Positions 25,181-37,140 of a DNA stretch of 64,000 nt are shown in pieces; position 1 is the first letter of the stretch, and each line of letters starts with the position of its first letter. The DNA is from Oxyruncus cristatus (Eukaryota > Chordata > Aves > Passeriformes > Cotingidae). The stretch is taken from positions 306,319 to 370,318 of the forward strand of contig VXAY01004360.1 in assembly GCA_013399855.1 (NCBI GenBank), read 5' to 3'. The notes below the pieces were generated by a model that saw only the letters and a list, made by a program, of their open reading frames with translations, made no database searches and was not told where the DNA came from. The position numbers and the translations under genes are program-made.

Positions 25181-28100
25181 AATGGCTATTTCAGCCTTCA
25201 AGCAGATTTTTAGCTGGGGCATCAAAGTTCACCTGAGCCACCTATGTGCTCATTAGTTACTGTTGAAAATACCCATAAACCTACTGCTGAGACTTTTTGA
25301 TTGTTTAACAAAATCCTGTTTCAGCCAGGACTTAGGAGATTCCCTTGCCAGGAGCTGTGCTGCAAAGGGGAAATGGACCTGTCGCTCTCATATGTTGCCA
25401 TCCTCAGTTACGAGCTGTGACTGGCAAGCCTAGTGAGAAAGTATCCTAATACCACCCCCAAACTGCAGAGGTCTTGATACCTTTCCATGGGGAAATCCAT
25501 GTCTGTTATGTCAGCTCTGAGTGCAAGACCCTGAGCTAGTCTTTTCCCCTCTTACTGCCTCCCTGCAGGGCAGCTCTCCTCTGCTCTGCGGAGCAGAATC
25601 AGTGCCTGCTCCGCGGCAGCACCTGTGTGTCAGGGCCGATGACCGCCCCGTGTGCCCCAGAGCAGGAAAGAGGTGTTCTGCTTCAACAGCAGGGCATGCC
25701 TTGAGAAGAGATGTTCCCTCATAGCAGCTGCAGCAAGTCTCACTGCATCAGAGGACCCAGACACCATCAGGATGAGCCATGACACCACTCCTCACTGAAA
25801 AGCAAATGTCTTTTCCCTGTCCCCATCACCCAGCCTAACTCCTCCAAGTTTCTGATAACCTAAGAGGCTTTCAATTCACTGTCTGCAACTCAATGGAAGA
25901 CCCCTGTACTTGGAATAATAAAACTGACATTACCAGGAAAATCATGCAAATATGGAAGGAAATAAGTTGGGGGGGGTTGCCATGTTTCCTTGAGACAGCC
26001 CTAGGAAAGCAGTTTCCCCCATATTGTATAAGTGTAACATCCTGGATCCTCTTCTCCTTTATCAGCCACTGCGGGGGAACAAACCCATCTGCTCTGGCAC
26101 CCTTTGATCTACAGCAGACCTAATTATAGGCCGAACTCTGAAGTCCTCACCACCCTCATTAGGAAGAGGGCTCTTAGTTTAGCTTGAAATAGGACCAAGG
26201 AAAAATGTAAGGCCTAATTCTGTTGTTCTCATTCAGCTGAAAAGCCAGCTGTTCCCCAGGAAAAACTGCAAACACCCTGTCAAGCAGGAGAGCAGCACCC
26301 CATGGTCCAGGACAGAACATCAATCCCTTAGCAGCAGGCTTTCAGGGTGAAACTAATAAGCTGGTATTCACATCAGTTCTGATTTCTCATGTCAGATTTG
26401 CCTCACAAAGGGGCTCATACAAGATAGGTTAGATGGAGTGCTCGGCCTGAGTGGCGGGGAGAGTGCACAAAAACTTGTTCCTCTCTTGACAGCAATTTGC
26501 CCACCTCATTTTGCTGGCCACTCTGTTGGAGAAAAAGGTGAAGGCTACAATTCACTGCTAGTCTTCCATGTACACTCAGCCTCTTCCAATCATCAGCGAG
26601 AAGGTTTTCAAAGTTATTAAGCTGGCTGAAAGCTACAAGAGGTGTCCACCAAGACTTTCAAAATCTCCTAAAGCAAGCAATGAAAGTTAAGAACCAAATC
26701 TACCTACAAGCTCATACAAATCCAACATCTTCCAACACTTATACACTTTTGAAGACCTATTCCACTATAGCCTCACATAACAGTGCCCACTAAGCAATGC
26801 AGCTGAAATTCTAGCTGATATATATAAATAATTTTTTTATATTTTAACTATATTTTTATTACAATTTTATAGATATACAATATTCATTAGGTCTGTTTGG
26901 TAAAGAAAGAAAAATTCACTCTCCTTCACTGACTGCTCATCAACCCAGGAGGGGTGAGGGACCTTGCCCTCGTGGCTAGAGGGGAAATTGCTTCCTGATG
27001 ACAAAAACTGCTGTGCTGTTGAACCTTGTGTACAGATACATAACACTGCTTAGACCTCAGACAAATGGAAGAAATAGTTTGTTTTAAAGTAAAAATAAGG
27101 TGTGAATGTTTTATATCAATTTACTCACCTTTTTATGTGCTGTTCAGCATTTGAAATCAGGCGTGTTGGAACTAACAAAATATACGATTCCACCAAATGA
27201 CAGTGATAGTGGTGCCCCTTCCTGAGGATGTAAGATCTCAGCCAAGGGTCACTGAGATCACAGGACAACACAGCAACTGTTTTTGATCCACAATCCAGTT
27301 TTAATCTACCCCATCTGTAAAGGTCCAAACCCCAAAACATTTCAGGCTGTTAAGGGCACCAGGCTCTCTAGCTGGACAGATGTCCTACTGTAATGGGAGC
27401 CCTCTGATGAAAAAAAAAAGGCTACAGCAACAAGCTGGAGATTGAACTACAAGAAGCAGCACCTTGGACTGTGATTTGCTTTCATTTACAGTGTTGAAAT
27501 GCTACAGCTCAGAACTCAGTCTAAGAACAGAATGCAGCTGCCTCTATGTTTTTATATACATTGGTGCATGCATTTTACTCTGAGGGGCAGTTCAATGCCA
27601 ACATCTACAGGAAGTTAAAATGTGTTGTATGCCTGCAATGCACAAGTTTCAACTATATTTAGCTGTCCTCACAGCAAAGTCTTTCCAGGAGTAAGAAGTG
27701 ATTTCCATACTCAGTGAAGGTAAGTGATACAGGATGTTTAGGTTCTGAAACAGCAAAAGCATGTGTCCCTTAAGTAACGCTGGTGTGAATGACAAGATAT
27801 TATAGCCCTATATTATATGCTTACAGCTAAAGCTAAAAGCATTTTACAAATGTGGGAAACTATTCTCGAAAACAGAATTGAAGCATCAAGAAAAGATATT
27901 AAAATACACAGTAGATGTGTATCAGAGCTATTCCCTACTATCTTGCTAACTCACAGTGCCTTCATGAATGGGATATTTTTGTATTTCATGTGATTTGAAG
28001 TTTTACTCCATTATTTCAGGTTTTGATGTGCAAACAGTATTTTACAATTTTATTTTTCCTTCTGTAATCAGATGTGTTGGAAAAAAAATCAAAGCTTCTG

Positions 28101-29737
28101 AATGACTTGGAGACTTAATTTGATTCAAAATATAAGCTCCTAGATGCGATGTTTTGAATGTGTGACTTAAAACCTTAGTTAAGCACCACAAGCTATAGAA
28201 TACGGAAGCTGGTGGAGTGTACAAAAGCAAGTGATGTGCCTTTGTACAGCCTCAGTGTACTAAGGACTTTTAAACATATCTGAGTGAAAAAGAATTTAAA
28301 ATGGAAAACAAAGAACATTTCTCCCAAATCAATGAACCATGACCAGAATATTTTTTAGTGTTGTTGAACAAGATTCTAGAAAATACTGAGTCATCCACTG
28401 GAAGATGAGAAGGGATATACAAACACATGCTATTGGATTTATTGTTACGCAACCGCAAATGCCCAATAGTCTTAGCTCCTATAATTGTGAACTGACTTCT
28501 CAAACCATTATTTTGCTTTTTATTTTAAACCAGCTTGCTATAAAATGCATCTAAAATGCTTTCTTGCTTGATAAAGATAAAAACAATCTTGAAAACAAAA
28601 ATATTTGTTTGCATTCAAATTTTTTTAAAGTCCATTTAAATTATTTGTTTTCTTTGTTTAGATATTTCTTTTTTTTGCACACACAGTAAACTGCAAATCA
28701 CTTATTTGTACAGCTTTACTGCAGACTTAGCACCTTAAGGTTTCTAAGCCCTCCTAGTCCAAACACAGCAGTTGTATGGTGTAAAATGCCAAGATCCTTC
28801 CAATAGCACTTTGGCTAACAAGGAAGGCCACTCTGCAACTGTTATTACCACCTCACCTTTCCAATATCTTGCTAAAAGCTACTTAGCTGTTTCAAAGATT
28901 ACATATTGCCCTTATGGTGATAAAAACACACACAAACACACAGCCCTAAGAAAACTCTAGCAGCTGAGAAGCTATTGACTGGTACTAAGTACATAACATT
29001 TGAAGCATATACTGAGGTCAGTGAGGCTTTTACTAGAGCTGTCTGTGCAGTCTCACAGATGGACCTTTATATCAGCACTGAGGCTGTGATCAGACAAAGT
29101 GGCCAATTTGCCCTGGGGTAAGAGTTTAAAGTGTGTCTTGATCTGTTTAAAAAACTCCCTGAGCTCCAGCATCAGTAGAGGCAGTGACAAGCTATAATAA
29201 AGGTCTCATTAAGACTCAGTGGAACCAAATACAACTTCCCCTTGTTGCTGGTCTGCCGAACTTCAAACAGTCACGTAGCTGCTTGAGGAGAGCCCTTGGA
29301 AGAGGTGGGAGCCAGGGCTAGCAAGGGTCACAGCTGAACCTCTGTTTCACTACTAGAAAATAAAGGCCTCCTTATGTATAGAGAGGGTCTGCATTTATAC
29401 ATTTAGCTCAGGCCTGGTAAAGGGTTCTAGTATAAATAGGTCTTTGAGCCAAAAAGATGTCTTAGTGCACCAGAGTGTAATAGTACCTGATACTTAATCT
29501 CACAGTGGTTCCTTGGTTTACATGCCCATTAACTACGGGGTATTTCTTCAGCTATCAGATTTCTGCTTGTCCTTTGGTCAAGCTCTCATGCACAAGGCTT
29601 CTATGTCCAGGCTCTGGCAAGCTCCCTTATTTTATGACACAGTGTCAGACTTGGCTGCTTTTCCTAAATGTTCAGACAGTTTAATGCCCTGAAGGGTCAA
29701 TTAAATATATAACCAGCAATATCATTAGTTTAACCAG
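25181..29737. other. Unique non-coding sequence with an AT-rich block
   Basis: No gene or dispersed repeat was recognised. An eight-base G run lies near 25.97 kb. About 26818-26886 is an almost pure A/T block, rich in TATATA, TTTTTTTATATTTT and ATTACAATTTTATAG, which would melt easily. A short CA run occurs near 28.93 kb. Confidence 0.45.
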
Positions 29738-29738
29738 A

Positions 29739-29769
<31 letters not shown>

Positions 29770-29820
29770 CAAACAAAAAAAAACACACAAAAAAAACCAA
29801 AAAAAACACCAAACACCACA
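29738..29820. repeat. (AAAAC)n microsatellite decaying into A/C-rich sequence
   Basis: A pentanucleotide AAAAC array, about seven units, begins near 29738. It then grades into imperfect AAAAAACC and ACACC words to about 29820. It may mark the tail of a decayed retroelement, but no element body was recognised upstream. Confidence 0.9.
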
Positions 29821-32800
29821 CACCATTAGAATACAAATGCTTGAAAATGCTGATATAAAAATGCTGGAATTAAAGGCTGCTGTATGTCTTCCAGAGCACT
29901 TTTGGAGAAAGGAAAAGCTAGATTAATCTCCTGCTTTTCTATACTTTGAACAGTTTTATGCTTTTTATCACATTTTTCTTTCTTTTCTGAAAAACAGTGA
30001 AAATTATGACATTGTCAAGAACTCTCAGGATTAAGTCATAGGAGATAATTCAGCCAGAGAGAGGGCCATCAGTTGCATGCACATCCTTCCTTCTGTAGTG
30101 TCAGTCTGAAGAATCAACTTTACCCAAATCCTTGTTACATCAGAATGACCTCTTTGCTATAAGCACCAGCCACCTCTCTAGCTTTCCTCCCTTATTTTAT
30201 TTCTTTGGAGCTTGTAGAAGGTTTCAAATAAATAAGCACATCTCTTTCCAAAACACTTTGAAACACTACTTATGTCTCAGCTGCTATACTGATTCATGGG
30301 AAATGTACAATGGCTGAAAGTCACTGATTGTCCTACCTGTTATGTGTTTATCATGTGTAGTTCTCTTTTTAGTGAAGTCCTTCTTAGTTAGAAATGGTCC
30401 AGTTTCCTGAGTAACAAACTCTAAGTAATAAGGTAATTCACAAAGAAGTCAATACTTGCTATTTTAAGACAATTTCATCCTCCACTTATCATGCTTAGAA
30501 AATAATCACACTCCCCTTCTGATGACTTTTTCACTCTGATGACTTTTTCGTGCTTTTACTCAGCCTGAAACACACACAAGCAGAAGGGAAGAAAAGCTGG
30601 AAAAAAAAAGGTGTGGTGACCCATTCTGGTAGGGAGACAGTTGGGGTTTGCTTGGTCACAGTAAAAAATAACAGCTGTGCTCTGCTATGTGATAAACAAG
30701 GGATCCCATAGGATCATGGAAAGTGGCTACAACAGGCCTAGGGAAATTTAATCCTGCTGGCACTTTGCACTCCCTGCTGTAACCCATGGCCTTTCATCTG
30801 CTCCCTCCCCTCTGTGACTCCCTCTCTCCCCAGTTGTGAGTTTTAGTGTTCCAGCCACTAAGAATATTCCAGCTTCAAGTCAAAGTGTTGCTGAGGGAGA
30901 AGTTCATGAATTCATAACTATCAAAACAACTCTTGCTCCAGCTAGTCTTGTTATCTCTAGTGTATTGATTCAGAGCAGCCTTTTGGAAAAAAAAGACCTT
31001 GACAGGTATGACTTTTTTATTAGATTCTCTGAACTCAGATGACATCCTGCTTGCTGAACCAGTTCAATCGCTGAGAGTGCCAAAAGGAGGTCAGAAACCT
31101 CTAAACTGGTGAAAATTGGTGAACCGGAACATCTCTTCTCCACTCTCTTGGTGTTTCCTACCTACCACGGGCGTACCCACGTGATAGATTTGCATTACTG
31201 TCTTCATTCCATCCGTGATGCGGTATGCACACAACACAAGATCAGTGGCTTAATACGCAACACAGCCACTGTAGCCTCCTTTCACCCTGTGCAGATCCTT
31301 CTGACTTCCTCAAGATTTGCAAGAATGTCTGTCCTCAGCACTGAGCGTTAAAGTAACTAGTTAGCAACTTCTCAGCTCTACCTGCACCTGATGGCATCTC
31401 TAACTAAAAGAGTAGTATTGTAGGTTGGCTGTGTAGGAGGAAAACTCCTGTCTTGACATCTTTCTAATGTCTTCTGCTGCACTCCTGCAAGATTAAGTCT
31501 GGAAAAGACTTAACTAGACAGAAAATTTATTTTCTGTACAGCACGTGCTTTGAGCAGGGATAACTACACCTGAAGGTAGTCACCTTCTGTTAGTAAGGGC
31601 TCAGGTGACACTTCTGTCCATGCTTCACATAGCAACGCTTCCCTGGGAAACGCTTGAGGAACTGACTCAGAGCCAAAGCTAAATCCTAATGTGAAGGACT
31701 GAGTTTCATTCTGAGCAAAGAAGGAAGACCTATGAATGCAATATGATTTAAGCTCCCTTTTCCTGCAGCTGCCTTGATACATCTGCCCCACTGCATACAA
31801 ATGAGTATACCATACAGTGTGTGTGTGTCTAAGGCAAATGACCTGAAGAAGCCTGGATGATGTGGATGACTGATGGCAACTTCAAGCCATGACTCAGATT
31901 AGCAGCTCTGAGCTTTACAGACTTTGAGTGGTCACCTCATACAAGCAGTCACAGTTTAGAAGTCTTCAATTTAACCAGTATAAATATAAATTAACCAGGA
32001 CAATATAAAATTGGCATTAAAAGAACTGTAATTTGTTTGTCTAAATCGGTCATATGATAGAGCAGCTCATTACCAAAAGCACAATATTTAAACTCTAGGT
32101 TTTTTTTTTTATTTAATAAAACTCCTACATCTGTGTGTCACAGTGGATTAAATCAATAACATCAACCATTTGCTAAGAGCTCCATTTTACTTTTTATCTC
32201 AAAACAAATATTGCTTCTGCCAATTCCCCCCAACTCCACCAAAGCCCACCTACCTTATCCCTTCATCTGTTTAATTTCTCTGGATCTATTTCTTCCCTTT
32301 TTACCTAAGCCATTCTTTTTCTTTCTTTAGTCTTGGTGTTGATGGTCATTTTAGGCTTAGCAATATCACTGTGAAGTGTCAAAGCTTTAGAAATAATTGC
32401 TCCAAAGGTCTACATAACTCACAAGCGCAGAAATCTCAGCTGAGCAACTGAGTCATTGTATGTGCACATCAGTAAAATCCATACACTTCATCATCACTTG
32501 CCTTGTTTGATCTGTATGCACTGATGCCTGAAGTGGCAGAAAGTACACTAAGAGTACTTTACAGTATTTTAAATGGCTTTTTATCATTTATCCATTTTTA
32601 AATCCCCCTTATCAATGACCACCTCCAGCATGCAGCAGAACCCCAAGTGAGGCTCTCAAAGAGTAACATTCTCCAACAAATAAAACAGAGTCCAGTCTTT
32701 GAACAGAAACTTCACCAAAAACTCCTCACCAACATGCTAACTTTTGGAAACTGGCTGCAAAGAAGACGAGGCTCCTATCCAACTTCCCACAACCAGCATG

Positions 32801-33614
32801 GGAAGGAGATGGCAGTAGATGTGCAAGCACTCCCTCCACCTTGCAGAACACAGCCTGGGATAGCCTAACACTTTAAGCAACTATTAGGGCCATTTATCCA
32901 ACACAGGCAGCAAAAAGTGTGGCCAGTTTCTGGCACAATATTGACTTTTGGGGTTTTTTGCACACTTTACTGAACCTGAATGCACCATTTTGACCATTGC
33001 TGATGTTTATCTAACTACACTTACACTAAAAAAGTGATCTGTTTTTCCCTTGCACGCCCACCCAGCAGGACTGCAACACACACCCATAGAGCTCAGACAC
33101 AGTTTTGTGTTATCTTGATAAACATACTTTAAAATTATATTGTGGGAAGAAAAAAAATCACAGGGGTCTAGCTATAAAGGCTGCTGAAGTATATAGGATT
33201 CCTACATATGTGCTGGCTACAAACCTGGGAGCAGGTGAGCTTAGAGGTGAAATTGGCCAGAACACAGTCATGTTCCTGCACACAAAAACCTCATATAATA
33301 ATTAATTAATCTCTGTTAATAAAATGCTTTGCAGATATCACCTACACTTTGGTACAATGATATCAAGGCTTGGGCTTTCACCTATCTACACATTTTAGGT
33401 TTATTTGAGCCATTAGACCTCTAATCACAATGTTTCTACTAGTCAAGCTCTGAGATGTGGATCAAGCCTCAAGATTAGAAAATGCAGTAGGTGGAAATCA
33501 TACTGAGGCTGGCTCTTATGGATTCGAAATGACTACACGGTGAGACTCAAATAATCAGAAAATTTGTTCTCAGAGGAGTATACCCCCTGTCCCATCTTCC
33601 TGACTGGTAAGTAC
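29821..33614. other. Unique non-coding sequence
   Basis: No gene or transposon was recognised. A 17-bp imperfect tandem duplication, TCTGATGACTTTTTCAC then TCTGATGACTTTTTCG, lies at 30518-30550. A run of T occurs near 32.10 kb. Confidence 0.45.
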
Positions 33615-33641
33615 GTGTGTGTGTGTGTGTGTGTGTGTGTG
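33615..33641. repeat. (GT)13 microsatellite
   Basis: A perfect GT dinucleotide array is directly visible. It is long enough to be length-polymorphic in a population. Confidence 0.95.
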
Positions 33642-33925
33642 AGTATACATATGTGTACATATAATTTTTATACACGTGGGTATAGCTATTGCATTCAAAT
33701 AATTTTCAGGCATTGTGATCTGAGTTTCTAGAAACACCAATGACACAGAAAATTATTTTGCTTGGGCAGCTTCAAGAAAAGGGAGTATCAATCATCGACA
33801 TTTCTGTTAAGCATTCAGAATCTGAACTCCATGTAGCACTTGGACTTTTATCTTTATTTGGTTTCAGTAAGAGTGGTCTATGGCAAGGCCTTTTTAGTAC
33901 ATATAAAAGTGACATTAAAAAGATA

Positions 33926-33963
33926 TTAGCCACTAAAACTTAGCCACTAAAACTTAGCCACTA
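33926..33963. repeat. 14-bp tandem repeat, 2.7 copies
   Basis: The unit TTAGCCACTAAAAC occurs perfectly at 33926-33939 and 33940-33953, followed by ten bases of a third copy to 33963. This is a recent-looking local duplication because there are no mismatches. Confidence 0.95.
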
Positions 33964-35296
33964 GTCAGAAAAGTGTAAAGGCTGGCTCAGGTCCCACCAA
34001 GAGGCTTGCAGAAAGTCAAATGTCTGCAAATCTAGTTCAAAGTCTGAGTTGTTCCAAGCTGAGTTATCATCTAAACTCATTTCGTATTAAATATCTCCCT
34101 TTCAGAAGGTTTTATCCAGAAGCTCCTGAAAGATTTCAGGTTTGAATTCTCAGCCTAGTTGAGGACAGATGTCAAAACATCCTACACAAGGCATTGTAAC
34201 ACACATGCCTACAGATGGCAATCAAACCAGAGGCCCAAAAGATCCAGACTGTGTTTCCTAGAAAGAGCCAGTGATAAGAGAAAGCAGTGCCCAGTTCTAG
34301 TACTGAGTGCTCTTTCACTGTGGATGCATTATAAATGAAAAAGAGGAGACGACGTGGCAATTTACAGCAATTTAGAGCATATAAATGATGCTGTCCATAT
34401 TATTCAGTGTGGTAAAGTCTGAACAACGCAGAGCAAGTCCTCAGGATGGCTGAGACCTCAAATCATGTATTTCTCTAACCAGCTGGGAGAGGATGTGTAT
34501 GTCTTTTGCTCAACAGCTATCCAGCACCGTTGAAATCGTTTGAGGAAACCATTCAGTGGTGCTCAGTATGTTCAGTAGAGGCAAATAAATCAAAACTAAC
34601 AACTCTGGGCAAATAAATTTCCCAGCTCATTGGTTTACTCAGGCTTTGAAATATTGCTTTCTCTAGAGCATTTACCCTATCACTGATTTTCCAGACTTCT
34701 CTGACCACACGGGCAAAGGAAAGCAATTACACGGTCACGGTTGCCTGCCACTGCAGGAGATCAGTAACCACACAAGGCCCGTCCCAGTGACAAGCAAGGC
34801 TGGAATGAATGTGTCTGAGCAGGGAATGAGGTAGTGTCCAGGAGCTCTTTCCCAGGTGGACTGACATCTGCGTCTATAAAATATGAAATGGCGCACTTAC
34901 TCAAAGCAAGATTTTTTAAAAAAAATTCTGGGTCCAGCACATTAACATAATTCATTAAACACTCTGGAACATTAGGATTATGAAATGACTAACTTAAGGG
35001 TGACAAACTTCTTCTGTTTTAGTAGGATCTCATTGGACCTGAAAGACAGAAAAACAACTGTGTCTAAGTGCAGGGCTAGCAGGGAACTGCCACAGCTGGA
35101 TGAAATTCAGCAATCAAACAGGGTAGGCCTTGAAGAAATTTGTCACACACCTGATCTCCTCTTAATCTACAAACCAAATTCACGTGGTGTTTCTGTGAAC
35201 TCTATCACAGAAACCAAAATACATTTCTTCAAAAGAGGTGTGCTGTCAAGACCTCAGCAGCAACAGCATTTCAAGGGGAGAATGTACATGATATGA
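33964..35296. other. Unique non-coding sequence up to the LTR
   Basis: No dispersed repeat or gene was recognised between the 14-bp repeat and the left edge of the minus-strand LTR. Confidence 0.45.
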
Positions 35297-35870
35297 TGTC
35301 GTGATTTAAGCTGTGACAGCAGCTAAGTACCATGCAGCTGATCTCTCACCCTCTGCCCCTTTCCCTGGTGGGGATGAGAATCGGAAAAAAAGCAAAACTT
35401 AAGAGTTGAGATACAAATGGTTTAATAATTAAAACAAAAATAAATAAATAAATGATTAATAACAGTGATAACAACAACGATGATCATGATGACGAGGAAA
35501 AGGACAGAGATGATTAAAATACAAGAGAGAGACATTATGCACAATACAGTTGTTCACCACCTGTGATGCCCAATCTGTCCCCAGACAGCAATTAGCCCCT
35601 CCCAGGCAGCTACTCTCGTTTATATACTGGCCATTATGTTCTTCACTCGGGAATGTCCCTATGGCCAGTTATCTATCCTGACCATTCTCCCTCACAGCTT
35701 CTTGTGCACCTGCTCATTGGCAGAGCGTGGGAAACTCAAAGTTCCTTGACTTGGGGCAAGCGCTGCTGAACAACAACTAAAACATCACTGTGTTATCAAC
35801 ATTATTCTCATACTGAATCCAAAAGACGGCACTCTTATCTCCTACTGGGAAGAAAATCAACTCTATACAC
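35297..35870 (-). mobile_element. ERVL-type LTR, minus orientation (near full length)
   Basis: Read on the minus strand, the order is that of the common avian ERVL-type LTR. The minus strand starts with GAGTTGATTTTCTTCCCAGTAG and AATAATGTTGATAACACAG, then GCTCTGCCAATGAGCAGG and a TATA-type box (CAGTATATAAAC, within 35619-35630). Next come a trinucleotide-rich R region, an ATTAAA polyadenylation signal (35421-35426) and an end resembling the usual TTTAA-CCACAACA-type terminus near 35297. The extreme 5' tip of the LTR, near 35.87 kb, is degraded. The flanks TATGA (35292-35296) and CATGA (35870-35874) could be a 5-bp target duplication with one change. That would fit ERVL, but it is weak evidence. 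No internal retroviral genes are attached. Confidence 0.75.
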
Positions 35871-35883
35871 ATGAAACCGTGAT

Positions 35884-36014
35884 CCGGCGTCTGCCGAGAG
35901 GTGGCGCTGCGGCTCCGCGCTGCGGCTCCGCGCTCCCAGATCTACCAGCCGGGCGCGGTGCCTTGGGCACCCGAGGGAAGCCGCTTCCTTGGGAGACGGA
36001 GATCGCCCAGCCGT
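35884..36014. promoter_or_regulatory. Small CpG-dense patch next to the LTR
   Basis: I count about 18 CpG dinucleotides in roughly 130 bp, while the surrounding kilobases are strongly CpG-depleted. The patch holds a perfect 13-bp tandem duplication (GCTGCGGCTCCGC at 35906-35918 and 35919-35931). It is shorter than the usual CpG-island threshold. It could be an unmethylated promoter-like patch, the relic of a GC-rich retrocopy, or a recent insertion whose CpGs have not yet decayed. No TATA box, start codon context or exon can be assigned to it. Confidence 0.35.
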
Positions 36015-36756
36015 GCACTGACATTCCTGGGCAGCATACAGAGCCCTGCTCTGAGGTGCGCCAGCACAAGGGCAGTCCTTTCACTGCTGGTGTCAAAGAG
36101 AATGAAGCCCATTGTAAAATGATGACACTTTCTGTTGGTTTTTAGTTTTTTTTCTAGTTTTTTTGATTGGTTGGTTGGTCTGTTGGTTGGGGTTTTTTCT
36201 AGCACAGGCATGGGGTAAAATCCAAAAGTTTTGGGTCAATAATTTAGACTGGTTAAACACTTTTTTTCTACTTAGGGCGAAAGCAGAAATACAGAAGGTC
36301 ACTGATCAGGTCAGCACCAGCTCCAAAACCAGCATCAGCTTCAGTGACAGAGTGCTGCTATTTGACCTGCTGGATGCTGGACATCGATGCAAAGGTTTCC
36401 AGGCAGCGAAACCTGAGTGGTTCAGTAACTCCCTACAGACATTTTATCCTTGTAGCCTGTGAACTGATGTGCAAAAACAAGCATTTTGGTGCTGCATCCA
36501 AATTCCTCCTTCTCCAGCCTCTAGAGGACTTTCTCCAAGTCTTATTTTCTGCATACTACTTCAGAATTTTCTAACTCACTGTGGCAGGATTTTCTTGACA
36601 TGGAACTCTTTCTGAGGACATGTCTTTCAGTGAACTCCCACTGCAGAAAGATGCACCTTAAAACCCTGGGATGCCCACTGAATCCACTTCGTATTTTGTT
36701 GTTTTGTCTTCCTGCTGCTTTCTTTCTGCAAGGCAGGGTCTGGCTGTCCCTTTTGG
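36015..36756. other. Non-coding sequence with T/G-rich tract
   Basis: A T-rich tract with GGTT repeats (TTGGTTGGTTGGTCTGTTGG) lies at about 36140-36200. Read on the minus strand this is A-rich and could be the worn tail of the decayed coding stretch just to the right. The rest, about 36.20-36.76 kb, has no supportable frame. Confidence 0.35.
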
Positions 36757-37140
36757 TTATCCATCTACCTTGGCTCTTCTCCATCAGCAGATGACTTGAA
36801 GTTCTGCACATTCTGAACCCTTCCCAAGTTTCTGTCTAGCAGATACCACTGTTTTACTGATCTTGTCACCATTGTTCCCGGCTCCTTGCCATCTCGAATG
36901 ACCTGTGCTTTAGCAGGGCTCCTGCCTTTGTTGTTGCCTCAGTGGATTGTTCACCGATGGGACTCTGACCTTCTCATGGATCTGCAGGCTCTACATCTTC
37001 TTTGCTCCCATTTAGCTTTTTTCTGCCTGGACAAGGACTGATAATTTCTTGGCTTCTGTGTCCCATAAGATGTCATTCCCCTGAAGGCTGCAGTAGACAA
37101 ATTCATTGAGAGAAAGCAGCGTCTTGGCCACCCAGGCCAT
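36757..37140 (-). pseudogene. Candidate decayed coding sequence, parent unknown
   Basis: From an ATG at 37140-37138, one minus-strand frame of 128 codons can be read to a TAA at 36759-36757, broken by several internal stops. It starts with about 43 open codons containing AWVAKTLLSLNEFVYCSLQG and AKKLSVLVQAEK. After the breaks it continues in the same frame with VRVPSVNNPLRQQQRQ and KISKTVVSARQKLGKGSEC. Keeping one register across the stops is what a decayed gene without indels would show. An A-rich (minus-strand) tract near 36.2 kb could be a poly-A remnant. I do not recognise the parent protein, and chance remains a real possibility at this length. Confidence 0.28.

Noticed and set aside
35951..35966. 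GCCGGGCGCGGTG resembles the start of a primate Alu element
   Set aside because: Only about 13 bases match, nothing after it follows Alu, and the repeat content is avian. This is a coincidence in GC-rich sequence.
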